Of a stretch of DNA of 64,000 bases, positions 45,633 through 57,515 are shown one piece after another. The notes beneath the pieces were generated by a model, which was given only the letters and a program-made list of their open reading frames with translations, made no database searches and had not been told where the DNA came from. This stretch comes from Plantago ovata (Eukaryota > Streptophyta > Magnoliopsida > Lamiales > Plantaginaceae): contig CM051457.1 in the NCBI GenBank assembly GCA_028274465.1, positions 65,818,496 through 65,882,495 on the forward strand, in the 5' to 3' direction. The position numbers and the translations under genes were made by a program. Position 1 is the stretch's first letter. Each line of letters opens with the position of its first letter.

Positions 45633-46899
45633 TGATGAACGGAGATTTGTCGGGTCTCGATTCAGCAAATAAATTTGTAATTAGCAAAAGGCAATCCACA
45701 ACTACAACGAAAACCGTAGTGTAGCAGTAGAATGACTCGAGTGTCGTTCTCTCAGGACTATAACTAGCTTTATCTATTTAACAAGCGAATATAAACAGCA
45801 GACAGATAGCAAAAGGGGTTTTTCTAACAGATAATGGAGATTGGTGACAGTATGATCCTTCTTAACATAACGGGTCGATAATCATGCATAAATTCCTCGG
45901 TCTTGCATAGAGATCTTTGAATCAATCTAGTGTCCTGTTGCAAATATTAAGCACTACGAAGAAAATTGGTCTGACAAGTCAATCACTATTGTCCTAATGT
46001 GTTCCGTAATTATTCAACACTACGAAGATAATTGGTCTGATGGTCGACAAGTGTCCAATTGTGCATAATAATTAATACAACATACGAGAATTTAGGTTGT
46101 GCCTGATCAACGAAATAAAGCAATGACACGGAGTATAATGCGCGATATAGTCATTAGCATGATTATCTTCCCTTCGCTAAGAATTCACATACTACCACCA
46201 ACGATAAGTTTAGCTACTCATAATAGGCATGCTATCAATAGAAATCATAGAAGAAAACATATTGAAAGATATAAAATAAGTAGATTAAACTGTAAGATAC
46301 AAGTTACCGAAGGTTGTCAATCTCCGAAGAATTGCGATTCTACGAGCTCCAATCTGCTATGAAAAAGTATCCCCTAAGCTACAGAACTCCCAGGACAGGC
46401 CCCGGGAAGTTCCTACCTAAAACTATAGAGAGAGGTGAGAAAGTAGGTCTGGAAAGATATGATTTTCGGAGAAAAACTGAGCAACTATATAGGCCCCGAA
46501 AAACCACGGGGCGGTTCGCCCCAGCTGTGCGGCGGTTCGCCCCAGAGTATTTCTCGCGGAATTCCGTGTTTTCGATGCGTTTTTGGATTTCTTCCCCTTT
46601 TCGGACTCGGTTTCTGACTTCTAGTAGCCTTCTAACCTCCAGATTCGGCCCCTAGACTTCAAATCGTATCCGGAAACCTTCAGATACTCCAAATAGGCTT
46701 CTGGAACACCAATTCCTTGTCAACTTCAATATAATTGCCCGGAAATCTTCGAATTTCAACCAAAACCTGTAAAATAAAATCTAAAGGGAAACGTGACACT
46801 ATTCTTATAAAATGTACTAAAATATAGCTAAATTAACATAGAGGATAGCTAAAATAGGTGAAAAAGACTCGAATGAAAGTGTAAAATACACATTCATCA
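45633..46899 (-). repeat. Gag-only element 1, 3' LTR
   Basis: Copy of 49786-51053. Contains an internal hairpin-prone GGGGCGGTTCGCCCC pair near 46510-46550. Confidence 0.92.
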
Positions 46900-48893
46900 A
46901 ACTCCCCAAACCGAACCTTTGCTTGTCCTCAAGCAACTAAGATAGACTCTAATACAAAAAACATGCAAGACACAAAATGGAGTCTCATGCCAAATAAAGT
47001 GAACTAATCTACTGAATCTACCAAATAACATATGAATAAAAACCATATGAATCAAAGCATGAATATAGGTTGAAGAATACCTCGATTGACTTATACACAT
47101 CCACATAAGCACTTATGTCAAGACAAGATAGTCTCTCGTAACATTCTCTACCTGGACCTAGTCAGTGACGACGTAATGAAGCATGCTAAGATACGAATGG
47201 TTGCCCCTTCCTATGAAACTGAGGACTTACTGTTGTTCCACCATGTTAAGACTTTTCCTCAAAAGAGGTCGAACCAGTACTGGCTCTCATCAAACGAAGG
47301 AGGGTTCCCTATAAAAGACAACACTCCCCTATTCTACCCATCTCTCAAGTAAAGTCTTAAGCTATTCACCACTTCCTGAATGGCAGGACGAGGGTGGTCT
47401 AGAACAGATGACACTTAAGACACAAAAGATAAAAAATAGAAAATTACAACACGATTACGAACAATACAAAAATGGAAAAGACTCAACACTTTGCTAAACT
47501 GCTATTTGGCTTTCTTTTTTTGGACCCTTTCTTTGCATTTTTGGGGTCTTTTCTTTTTTTCTTTCCAGATTCTTTTTTTCTTTTTCTTTTTCTTTTTCTC
47601 TCTTTTTTTTCTGGAATTTTCCTTTCTTTCTTTTTTTCGATTTTTTTTCTAGCCAGCAGTAGCATAACAAAAAGAGAAACAAAATGACTCACACGACTTC
47701 CCCAAACCTATTCGAAAGAATAGGTTGGAGTACAAAATTTACGAAAAAGGAAAAATAAACTCATGCTAAATAACAAAATTCACGATACGAAAATGAAAAT
47801 GAAAAACAAGTCTAATGACGGTGTAACCCCCTCCCCAAACCTATTCGGAAGAATAGGTTATAAACAAAGGATCACACAACCTCACACTACCTCCTTCCTA
47901 GGCATTTAGCAATCTCAAAACAAGGTGAAGACTTGTTGCCTCTTAGGTCCATAATTACTCGGAAAAACAACCATAAGACCCTAACATGCATCATCCTATT
48001 ATAAAGGCCTTCGTGAACCGCAATAGAGAAAACACCACTAAGTGTTGTCGAGACTACCAAGCTTAACTAAGTGCAATACATAAATGTGACAAGCCAAGCG
48101 AGAAAAACCTCAAGCAAATTCATAGAGATGAAGCATACGATTAATGGCATAGTTGGTTGATCTACCCAATAAAAAAGTTCAAAAAATTCGGCAATAAACT
48201 CCATATAAAACATGCAAGACTATCCTAGGATGAATACAGTGAATGCAACCTAAAAAACTAAGAAAGCAGTAAACGTGCAAATGCAAATGCAAACAAAGAA
48301 ACAAGATACCATACTCAACATCACAAAGCCAAACAATACTTAACATCATGGTTCACATCCCATCCCCCACATAAAACTTAAGCTAGTCCCTAGAAAAAGA
48401 GAATGAGTAAATAAAAAGTGATACTAGATGTTACCAAACGGTTTGGCCTCGGTCGGCTGAGAGCGGACATGTGAAAAGACTAATTGTCGGGATTGAAATC
48501 CCCATAATAGTCCCTCCACATGTCGGACAGGAGATCATTACCACTAATGTTATCCATTATCAAATGGAAACGAATCTTGTGCATCCGTTCCATTACTCCT
48601 CGCATCTTGGGAACCATCCTTGGCTCCTCTCCGTATCTGCTCAAGCAAGTCCACGATTCCCTGAAAACTAAAATTAACAAAACCAAGAAAAACAAAATCT
48701 AAAAAATAACTAAGGGAATCAGATGGAAAATAAAAGAGTAAAGAGGATCAAAACTCCTTTGGAACTCATAGGTGGGCGCATGGACCAGAACGTAGGAGTC
48801 AAGATCAAGAGTATCTGCAACAATTGATTCAGAGACACCAAAATCTTCAGAGATTGGCTCCTCGACCTCAACACAACTGACGCCTTCACTCTC
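46900..48893. other. Interior of gag-only element 1, non-coding
   Basis: About 2 kb without any recognised domain. A polypyrimidine tract (TTTTTCTTTTTC)n lies at about 47511-47655, and a CCCCAAACCTATTCGRAAGAATAGGTT block is present twice (near 47700 and 47833). Minus-strand frames here are short. Confidence 0.6.
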
Positions 48894-49457
48894 TTACTCA
48901 AGTGAAGCAATGGATTCAGTTATCACCTCCTCCACGACTTCCTCTTGACCAACAACCTCGACATCCGCAAGTAAGGATGTGGAATCCAAGCTAAGCACTG
49001 AGGAGACTTCATCAATGGATTCTTCTCCACATTCCTCTTCATCGGCAATGTCGATTTCTGGTGGCTGACTACTGAAGCGAGACGTCCATGCCCCTAACCC
49101 GGGAGGTGAGTCCCTATCCCAATGTTCCAGAAACTTGTTGGTTACTTCACCCCAAGTGCGCAACGATTTTTCCGGCGGGATTCTGAGCCATCTTCGAGCG
49201 TACCCCTCCAAGGCTCCCGTAAATCCTCTCATACAAAGTTGCTCATGTGATAAAATAACCCCCTCCTCATTCTCACGAGGTATCCTCAACACACCTTCCT
49301 CGTATGTGTCTAAGAACCCTCTTGGATCATCACCCATTGAAAACGTGGAGAGAATGGAGTAGTACGCAGGATCAAAGTCATAATTCCTGCAATCGTCATC
49401 CAATGTTATGCAAGGCCCTCGAGGCATCAGATACCGGGGCAACGGTGGTTGACTCAT
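48894..49457 (-). CDS. Gag-like protein of element 1
   Basis: 187 codons, ATG at 49457. N-terminus MSQPPLPRYLMPRGPCIT, then a retrotransposon gag core: DDPRGFLDTYEE, MRGFTGALEGYARRWLRIP, SLRTWGEVTNKFLEHW. The A-x-x-W-L-x-x-P...S-x-x-T-W-x-x-x-x-x-x-F pattern is that of Gypsy gag. The C-terminal third is acidic, with no zinc knuckle. It is shorter than full Gypsy gag (usually over 300 residues), so possibly truncated. Confidence 0.7.
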   Translation of the reverse strand: MSQPPLPRYLMPRGPCITLDDDCRNYDFDPAYYSILSTFSMGDDPRGFLDTYEEGVLRIPRENEEGVILSHEQLCMRGFTGALEGYARRWLRIPPEKSLRTWGEVTNKFLEHWDRDSPPGLGAWTSRFSSQPPEIDIADEEECGEESIDEVSSVLSLDSTSLLADVEVVGQEEVVEEVITESIASLE

Positions 49458-49764
49458 CCTTCATATAACTAGTTTCTGCACAGGAGGAAATAAGAAACCA
49501 AGGAGCAGAATCCACAAAAGAAAAACAAAAACTTGCAAAGAAAAACACAAAGAGTGCAAACAAACACAATGTAACCGAGAACTACGAGAGCGCAAGCACG
49601 AAAGGTAACCGAGATCAGATTAGATGAATTTTCTGAAAAAGATAGGGGGGGAGAAATAGGGTAAGAAAGTGAGATTTCCTGAGAGCAAACCCCCAGAGCC
49701 TGTTCTTCTGTAGGGAACCGAATGCTGAAAATATAAACAAATTAAATAGAAAAAAGGAGTATAG

Positions 49765-49782
49765 TCCCCGGCAACGGCGCCA
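49765..49782 (-). other. Primer-binding site, tRNA-Asp
   Basis: Minus strand TGGCGCCGTTGCCGGGGA, three bases inside the 5' LTR. It is the exact complement of the last 15 bases of tRNA-Asp plus CCA, identical to the tRNA-Asp gene at 11310-11381. Confidence 0.9.
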
Positions 49783-49785
49783 ATT

Positions 49786-51053
49786 TGATGAACGGAGATT
49801 TGTCGGGTCTCGATTCAGCAAATAAATTTGTAATTAGCCAAAGGCAATCCACAACTACAACGAAAACCGTAGTGTAGCAGTAGAATGACTCGAGTGTCGT
49901 TCTCTCAGGACTATAACTAGCTTTATCTATTTAACAAGCGAATATAAACAGCAGACAGATAGCAAAAGGGGTTTTTCTAACAGATAAAGGAGATTGGTGA
50001 CAGTATGATCCTTCTTAACATAACGGATCGATAATCATGCATAAATTCCTCGGTCTTGCATAGAGATCTTTGAATCAATCTAGTGTCCTGTTGCAAATAT
50101 TAAGCACTACGAAGATAATTGGTCTGACAAGTCAATCACTATTGTCCTAATGTGTTCCGTAATTATTCAACACTACGAAGATAATTGGTCTGATGGTCGA
50201 CAAGTGTCCAATTGTGCATAATAATTAATACAACATACGAGAATTTAGGCTGTGCCTGATCAACGAAATAAAACAATGACACGTAGTATAATGCGCGATA
50301 TAGCCATTAGCATGATTATCTTCCCTTCGCTAAGAATTCACATACTACCACCAACGATAAGTTTAGCTACTCATAATAGGCATGCAATCAATAGAAATCA
50401 TAGAAGAAAACATATTGAAAGATATAAAATAAGTAGATTAAACTGTAAGATACAAGTTACCGAAGGTTGTCAATCTCCGAAGAATTGCGATCCTACGAGC
50501 TCCAATCTTCTATGAAAAAGTATCCCCTAAGCTACAGAACTCCCAGGACAGGCCCCGGGAAGTTCCTACCTAAAATTATAGAGAGAGGTGAGAAAGTAGG
50601 TCTGGAAAGATATGATTTTCGGAGAAAACTGAGCAACTATATATAGGCCCCGAAAAACCACGGGGCGGTTTGCCCCAGCTGTGCGGCGGTTCGCCCCAGA
50701 GTTTTTCTCGCGGAATTTCGTGTTTTCGACGCGTTTTTGGATTTCTTCCCCTTTTCGGACTCGGTTTCTAACTTCTAGTAGCCTTCTAACCTCTAGATTC
50801 GGCCCCTAGACTTCAAATCCTATCCGGAAACCTTCAGATAATCCAAATAGGCTTCTGGAACACCAATTCCTTGTCAACTTCAATATAATTGCCCGGAAAT
50901 CTTCGAATTTCAACCAAAACCTGTAAAATAAAATCTAAAGGGAAACGTGACACTATTGTAATAAAATGTACTAAAATATAGCTAAATTAACATAAAGGAT
51001 AGCTAAAATAGGTGAAAAAGACTCGAATGAAAGTGTAATATACACATTCATCA
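49786..51053 (-). repeat. Gag-only element 1, 5' LTR
   Basis: 1268 bp, partner of 45633-46899, next to the primer-binding site. Confidence 0.92.
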
Positions 51054-54000
51054 ATAAGGATTTTGAGAAAATTGAGATAGAGGATTTGAACATGAAGGAT
51101 GATGTGAATTTGAAGGTTCATGATGATCGTGTTGTGATTCCACCACTGAAGGTTGTTGCTAAGCTTGATGACACACAGAAGAAAGCTGTCGATGAGGATC
51201 CTGCAGATCCACACAGTGTGTACTATCTGGCACCTACTGACACCTTATCTTCTAGAGCAGTTAAGGTACCTCTCAAAGGCTCTAACTATCTTACTTGGAA
51301 ACGAGAAATGCTTATGACGTTGAAGTTTAAAAATAAGTTAGGCTTTATTGATGGTTCTATTACTATGCCTCCTTTGGAGAACAAGTTGTGTTTGTCTTGG
51401 ATTAGATGCAATACGATTGTTTCTTCGTGGATTTTGCATTCTCTGAGTGAGGAGATTAAGGTCACTATTTTGTTCATTGAGAATGCTAGAGAGCTGTGGG
51501 ATAAGATATGTTTGAGGTACTCACAACCAGATCTCATGAGAATCTATCGTTTGCAAATGGATGTGTATACTAGAGCACAGGGTGATCAAACTGTAGAGGT
51601 ATATTTTGGTCAGATGTCAAAAGTATGGGAAGAGTTGCGCCAACATAGGCCTGTTCCTGCTTATATTTGTGTTGCTGGTAGGCCAAAATCAATGGCATGT
51701 ACTCACTGTAATCATGAGATAGGCAAAATGTTTCAGTTCCTTATGGGATTGAATCCTGAGTATAACACTATCCGTGGTCAAGTTGTGATGCAAGCTCGTA
51801 CAATTTCTCTCGATGAAGCCGATGGCATTATTCAGCAAGAGGAGAGTCAGAGAGCACATAAGCCTAGTCCTATTTCTGATCCATCTGGTGATGTTGCAGC
51901 CACTTATGTTGTTAATGGTGGTAACAATTTTAAAAGGAAAGGACGTTCTGGTCAGTATTGTGACAACTGTAACAGGCCAGGACATGTGGTTGAGAAATGC
52001 TATAGAATAATTGGCTTTCCTCCAGGATATAAGTTCAACAAGAAGCCTGCTTATCCCAAGGATGATGGTTATAACAAGGCGCATAGTCAGTCACATGGTT
52101 ACCATCAGTCCCAAGGTTCAGGGCAGCATTATACTAATCAAATGTCTGGCAATGATATGAGTTCTCAGTATTCACAGATGAGAACACAAATGCAGAATTT
52201 GATGCAGCTTATGGACAATTCTTCTGGTCAAGGCATGCTAGGTTCTGGTCGCCCCATGTCAGGACCATCTTCTTCTGGAACTCTTAATATGGTGGTTCAC
52301 ACTCCACATCATCCTCAAGGTGCTACAAGCAGCAGTTCTTCTTATTCTCAACAAGGAGATGTTGATCACACTACAGACAAGCTGACAGGTATAACTTTTA
52401 CCTCTTCTTTAGTTAATCATGCACAAAGTTTTATTTCAAGTTTGCACAATCAATTTGTTGTTGATACAGGAGCCACTGATCATGTGGTATGCTCTCCTGA
52501 TTTCTTTACTTCTGATGTTGTTTATATAAACACTTATGTGCAATTACCTGATAGAACTCAAGTTTTGGTAACACAAATGGGTAGCATCAAGTTATCTGAT
52601 GTTTTAACACTTACCAATGTGTTGTTTGTTCCTTCTTTTCAGGTTAACTTACTCTCAGTTAGTAAGATTACTGATCTTGGACGATTCATATTTGTGTTTA
52701 CTCATGATTCTTGTTACATTCAGGAGCTTTCTTCAGGGATCAAGACTGGACTCGCTAAGAGCTTTAAGTCCTTGTTTGTTATGCCTATACCATCTTCTTA
52801 TGGTCATAGAGCTAACTCTTTATCTAGTACTTCTACTTTAGTTTCTTTACCTGCTACTTTACATGTTAGCAATTCGGATTCTGTACTTTGGCACAATCGT
52901 TTAGGCCATCCCTCTTTTGCTAAAATGAGGTTGATTAAATCTAGAGATGTTGTATGTCTTGATCATAAAGATTGTACTATTTGTTTTGAATCTAAAATGA
53001 AGAAGAAACCATTTCCTCTTAGTACTACTGTTTCTGGTTCTATGTTTGACTTGGTTCATTTCGATGTTTGGGGTCCATATTCACAGGCTACTTTAAATGG
53101 CCATCATTATTTTCTCACCATTGTTGATGATCATAGTCGTTACACTTGGATTCATCTGTTTAAGAACAAGTCAGAAGTTAAGCATATTATCTTGTCATTC
53201 ATTGCTATGATCAAGACTCAATACAATTTTGTGGTTAAGCAAATCCGAACTGATAATGGCAGTGAATTTTCTTTTCACCAAGAGCTTTCTAGCCTTGGGA
53301 TTATTCATCAAAGAAGTTGTGCCTACACACCAGAACAAAATGGTGTTGTAGAGCGTAAACATCAACACCTACTTGGTGTTTCAAGAGCTTTGCTCTTTCA
53401 ATCGGGAGTTCACTTACGATTTTGGGGTGATGCTGTTCTTACAGCTGCTTACCTTATTAATCGATTGCCTGCTCATAATCTCAATGGTCTCAGTCCATTT
53501 GAGTTATTTTATAACAAATCACCTAATTATTCTTTACTTCGTTCTTTTGGTTGCTTATGTTATATCATTAGTTCTCCGGTGCATAAAAGGAAATTTGATC
53601 CTCGTGCTGATCCTTGTCTATTCATTGGTTACCCTCCTCATATCAAAGGGTACAAAGTTTATAATTTACACACTCATAGGGTTCATATTTTGCGAGAAGT
53701 TCATTTTCTTGAACATCACTTACCTTGTTTGCCATCACATTCTATTCCTTCTCCAGGAAAAGCTGATACTCCTTTCTCTATTGATCCTATTGAGATTGAG
53801 CCATTGTTGCCTGTTTCTCACCCAATCTCTACTCCATCTTTACCCATTCATCTTGCTGATTCTTCTCCTCCTTCTCCTTCATCTGGTTCTTCTTCTCTGT
53901 CACCAGCTTCACAGTCAAGTGTCACTACTCGTCAGCTTTCTCCTCATTCATCATCACATATTCCCACTGACACGTCTTCTTCTTCTCCATCACTTGATAC

Positions 54001-55817
54001 TTCTATGATTCCTTGTGATTTTTCTTCTGTTTCGGAACCAGTTGTTTCCCTTCCTCCACCATCTCTTCCGGTTTCTCGTAGAGTGAAGATGCCAAAATTC
54101 CAGATACAAAGGTTTCTATTTGTACATGTTGCAACAGGTACCACTTCCCAAATCTGCTAGTAGGTATCCTATTTGCAATTATGTGTCTTATGATCATTTG
54201 CCTTCCTCTGATAGAACCTTTTCTCTTATGCTCATGGTTCATCAAGATCCTAAGTTCTATCATGAAGCTGTTGTTTCTTCTCACTGGCAAGATGCCATGC
54301 ATCAAGAGTTGCAAGCTCTTAAGAATAATCAAACCTGGAAAGAGGTTCTTTTGCCTGTTGGCCATAGTCCTATTGGGTGCAAGTACGTCTATAAAACTAA
54401 GCTTAAGGCTGATGGTTCTATAGACAAGTACAAAGCACGCCTTGTGGCTAAAGGCTACTCCCAGCAATATGGGCTGGATTATTTAGAAACTTTTAGTCCG
54501 GTGGCCAAACTTACCACTGTTCGGACTTTCATTGCTCTCGTCGCACATTTTCAATGGCCTTGTGAACAAATGGACGTGGCCAATGCCTTCTTAAATGGTG
54601 ATCTCTTTGAGGACATTTACATGGATGCTCCTCCTGGCTACTTGTTTCAGGTGGAGATAATCCAACAAGCTGCTATGTGCAAGCAGAAGCCGGTTCTCAA
54701 GTTAACAAAGTCATTGTATGGATTGAAACAAGCATCCAGACAATGGAACTACAAGTTAACTGAGATTCTTGTTAAACTCGATTTTGTACAGTCAGCAGCA
54801 GATTATTCACTCTTTACCAAGAGTTCTGCAGATCACTTTATTGCTTTGCTTGTCTATGTTGATGATATTATCATCACAGGGTCATCAAAGGAGCAAATTG
54901 ATGCAGTAAAGAAGTCTTTGCATTCTGCTTTCAAGATAAGAGATCTTGGTAATGTCAAGTACTTTCTTGGTTTAGAAGTAACAAAGACAGCTCAAGGTTT
55001 ACATGTTTGTCAGAGAAAATATGTTCTGGAAATGTTGCAAGAGACAGGTCTTACTGAATGTAAGCCTGTAGTGACACCAATGGAGGTAAATCTGAAATTG
55101 TTTGCAGATGGTGATAATGTCATTCATGATGTTACATCTTACAGAAAGCTGGTAGGAAAGTTGATTTATCTCAACATTACCAAACCAGACATCACTTTTG
55201 CTGTAGGGATCTTAAGCCAATTTATGGATAAGCCTACAGTTGAACACATGACAGCTGCATTAAGAGTTGTTAGATACCTTAACGGTTCACCTGGCCAAGG
55301 GATTCTTTTTAGCTTTGGATCAGGAACTCACCTTACTGCATATTGGGATTCTGATTGGGCTTCATGTCCCTTTACTAGGAAGTCTACTACTGGTTATTGT
55401 GTTTTCTTGGGTAAGTCCTTGATCAGTTGGAAGAGTAAGAAGCAGTCAACAGTCAGTAAATCATCTTCAGAAGATGAATATAGAGCCTTAGCATTTACTA
55501 GTTGTGAAATCGTTTGGCTTATTTCTCTTTTGAAGGATTTCAAAATTGACTGCAAGTCACCAATTACTCTTTTCTGTGATAACCAGTCTGCCATACATCT
55601 TACTAAGAATCCGGTGTTTCATGAGAGGACTAAACATCTGGAAATCGATTGTCACTTTGTCAGAGACAAAGTTCTTGAAGGAGTAATCCAAGTTTCTTAT
55701 GTTACAACCAAGAAGCAGCTTGCAGATGTCTTTACTAAGGCTTTAACCAGAGAACATCTTCAAGATCTCACTTCCAAGATATGCATACAAGATCTATACG
55801 CACCTGTTGAGGGGGAG

Positions 55818-56220
55818 TGTGAAGAGAAGATTGTTCAGACTGTCCAGAAAGGAGAAGAAGAACATCTGAGCTTACGAAATGCAGAGAAGCAACGGATTCA
55901 AGAAGAGACGAACTTGTGTGCTTTCCTCAACGCGTTAGCAAGCTACAATACGGACGAACTGATGAGTATGCGTTACTGCAATATGGAAGTCGCATCTATA
56001 ATGAGCGACTTAGGCTTAACTCTGTAAATATAGTTTAAGTTAATTAAATAGAATTAGTTTAGCTTAAACAGAAAGGTGGCAGTATAAATAAGCCCGTTTC
56101 TTCTCTTTCTCTGTACATAATTTTATTCTCATTTTCAGTAAATACACAAACACTTTATTTACTCTCTCTTTTCAACCATGAATGCTTCCGTTGCGTTCGC
56201 GCTGTCCATGTATTTTGACA
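55818..56220 (+). repeat. Copia 2 3' LTR
   Basis: 403 bp if taken from the base after the polypurine tract; 380 bp align with the left copy. The pol frame ends inside it at 56027. Confidence 0.85.
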
Positions 56221-57289
56221 CAAATGCTTTAGGCACATATGTTAACTTCGACGATCAGGAGCATAAGGGGATGTTTGCGGACTCTCTGAAGGTTCGAGTT
56301 TGTCTGGATATTACCAAGCCCTTAGGCGATGGATGAAGATTGAGGGGCCTGATAATAAACCCCGAACCTTGACTTTAACGTATGGTAAACTCCCAAACTT
56401 TTGTTATTTCCGCGGGATGATAGGACATCTAGTAAGGGACTGTCAGGAATGTATTGATCTTGTTGGAAGCGACGATAAGGTACCTGAGCATTTGTTGGAG
56501 TATGGCGCCTGGTTAAGACATCCGAATGGTACTGTGAGGCCCCCGTTGACAGAAAATACAGATAATGTGCATGAGATCTTGAGTAATAATGGAAACTATC
56601 ACAGTCCCCTGACTAAAAGTGTGGCCCTTGGTAGGTCGACTGGTGGTAGTGGTAAACGTCCAGTAGGTAATGGCATGGCAGAAACAAGTAGTGAATTTGG
56701 GCGGTCTGACATTGAAATGGAGGGACAAAGTGTTGTGGCTAAGGATAAACAGATAGTTATCTTCAACTCTAGCTCCTCTTCCCCTTTGCCAAACACTAAT
56801 CTCATGGTACTCGATAAACTTGTTTTTTCCCATGTCCATGATCCTTTCACCCAGCTCTATAGTAACAACCCAAACCACCCTCCTATACAGCCCATTTTTA
56901 ACTTTAGTCCCTCAACCCATTTCAACTTTTCTTATCCTCCAGGCCCCTATCCAGCAAATCATCGGCAAGCCCATCTCACTTTGCCTCACCCACCAGGGTT
57001 TCCTATACCACTTTATCAAAACCAATCAACCTCCTCTGAACCGCAAAATCAGCCCCCTCCTTTCCATTTTGGCCTGACCCAGACCATTACTGAAAAAAAG
57101 ACCCCGACAAAGAAAAGAGGCCGACCGTTAGGCTCATGCAAGTCTAAAACTGCCACTCCCAAACCCACTGATACTAATACACAAAACCCAAACCTGAAAC
57201 CTAAGGATGCCATTAAAAAACGTCGTACATCCAAAAAAATTATTGTACCAGAGGCGGAGGTTGCTGAGCATCCCCGCCTAGCCCAATGA
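56221..57289 (+). pseudogene. LINE ORF1 C-terminal part (zinc knuckle, tail)
   Basis: Resumes the DUF4283 frame (NALGTYVNFDDQEHKG, LDITKP), loses one base near 56320, then continues RRWMKIEGP. Zinc knuckle NFCYFRGMIGHLVRDC has Arg where the second Cys should be. A long Pro/Asn-rich region follows, then a basic tail (KKRGRPLGSCKSKTATPKP, an AT-hook-like core). It stops with TGA at 57287-57289. Confidence 0.78.
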
Positions 57290-57515
57290 GTATCTTTTCC
57301 TGGAACTGTCAAGGCTTGGGGGGCCTTTGGACAGTAAGAGCTTTAAAAGGGTTTATCTGTACTCATAACCCCGAACTTATTTTTCTCATGGAGACTCGTT
57401 TAGGAGTAAATGGGATTGATTAGTTAAAATAGAAGTTCAACTTATTTGGTTTATGTGTTCCAACAGTTGGGAGATCGGGAGGTTTAGCTTTATTGTGGAG
57501 AAAAGATATTAATGT
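57286..57515 (+). pseudogene. LINE ORF2 start (endonuclease domain), truncated
   Basis: ATG at 57286 overlaps the ORF1 stop (ATGA). Frame MSIFSWNCQGLGGLWTVRAL, NPELIFLMETRLG, then PTVGRSGGLALLWRKDI: the exonuclease-endonuclease-phosphatase fold that nicks target DNA for LINE insertion, with catalytic Asn (WNCQG) and Glu (METR) visible. Two TAG codons (57419 and 57428 area, GID*LK*KF) probably replace Trp. At 57515 the frame is cut by the second gag-only element; the reverse transcriptase part is not in the window. Confidence 0.82.

Larger units (their letters stand above)
45633..51053 (-). mobile_element. Gag-only LTR element 1 (TR-GAG/LARD type), minus strand
   Basis: Flanked by ATAAG (45628-45632, 51054-51058). 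LTRs 45633-46899 (1267 bp) and 49786-51053 (1268 bp) are nearly identical, starting TGATGAA and ending TTCATCA. On the minus strand the primer-binding site at 49782-49765 matches the last 18 bases of tRNA-Asp including CCA, and a polypurine tract (TTTGGGGAGTT) abuts the other LTR. The 2.9-kb interior holds one gag-like gene (49457-48894) and no protease, integrase or RT. Such non-autonomous elements move with enzymes of a full relative, probably Gypsy. Confidence 0.9.
45615..56027 (+). pseudogene. Copia 2 gag-pol, interrupted and frameshifted
   Basis: ATG at 45615 gives MSGSDK, is interrupted by 45633-51058, and resumes in frame as DFEKIEIED at 51059. Domains: gag (VPLKGSNYLTWKREM, KNKLGFIDG), zinc knuckle YCDNCNRPGHVVEKC (about 51957), protease FVVDTGATDH (52457), pre-integrase LWHNRLGHPS, integrase (HFDVWGPY, RTDNGSEF, QNGVVERKH), RT (KYKARLVAKGYSQQ, LLVYVDDIIITGS near 54857), RNase H (SDWASC, SSSEDEYRAL, LFCDNQSA). 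One frameshift near 54090-54130, between integrase and RT, separates two long open frames. Apart from that and the insertion it is well preserved. The frame runs about 210 bases into the 3' LTR and stops at 56027. Confidence 0.9.
44936..56220 (+). mobile_element. Ty1/Copia retrotransposon 2
   Basis: Inserted in LINE ORF1. Left LTR 44936-45315 and right LTR 55841-56220 align over 380 bp with 11 differences (97%). The true right LTR probably starts at 55818, directly after the polypurine tract GAGGGGGAG, so the left LTR has lost its first 23 bases together with its target duplication. Primer-binding site TGGTATCGGAGCC at 45316. The gag start (45615) is split at 45632 by a gag-only LTR element. 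Confidence 0.9.
44750..57515 (+). mobile_element. LINE retrotransposon, interrupted twice
   Basis: ORF1 pieces lie at 44750-44935 and 56221-57289 with Copia 2 between them; ORF2 starts at 57286 and is cut at 57515 by a gag-only LTR element. Domain order (DUF4283, zinc knuckle, endonuclease) is that of plant L1-type LINEs. The 5' end is not clear: upstream DNA is pyrimidine-rich and ends TATCAG, so either a 5'-truncated insertion or a spliced host-like copy is possible. It is the oldest layer of the nest. Confidence 0.8.

Noticed and set aside
47483-47692. Lys-rich small basic protein
   Set aside because: Antisense of a polypyrimidine tract inside gag-only element 1.
53373-54008. 211-codon Leu-rich frame
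   Set aside because: Shifted frame of the Copia 2 integrase region; the real frame has all integrase motifs.
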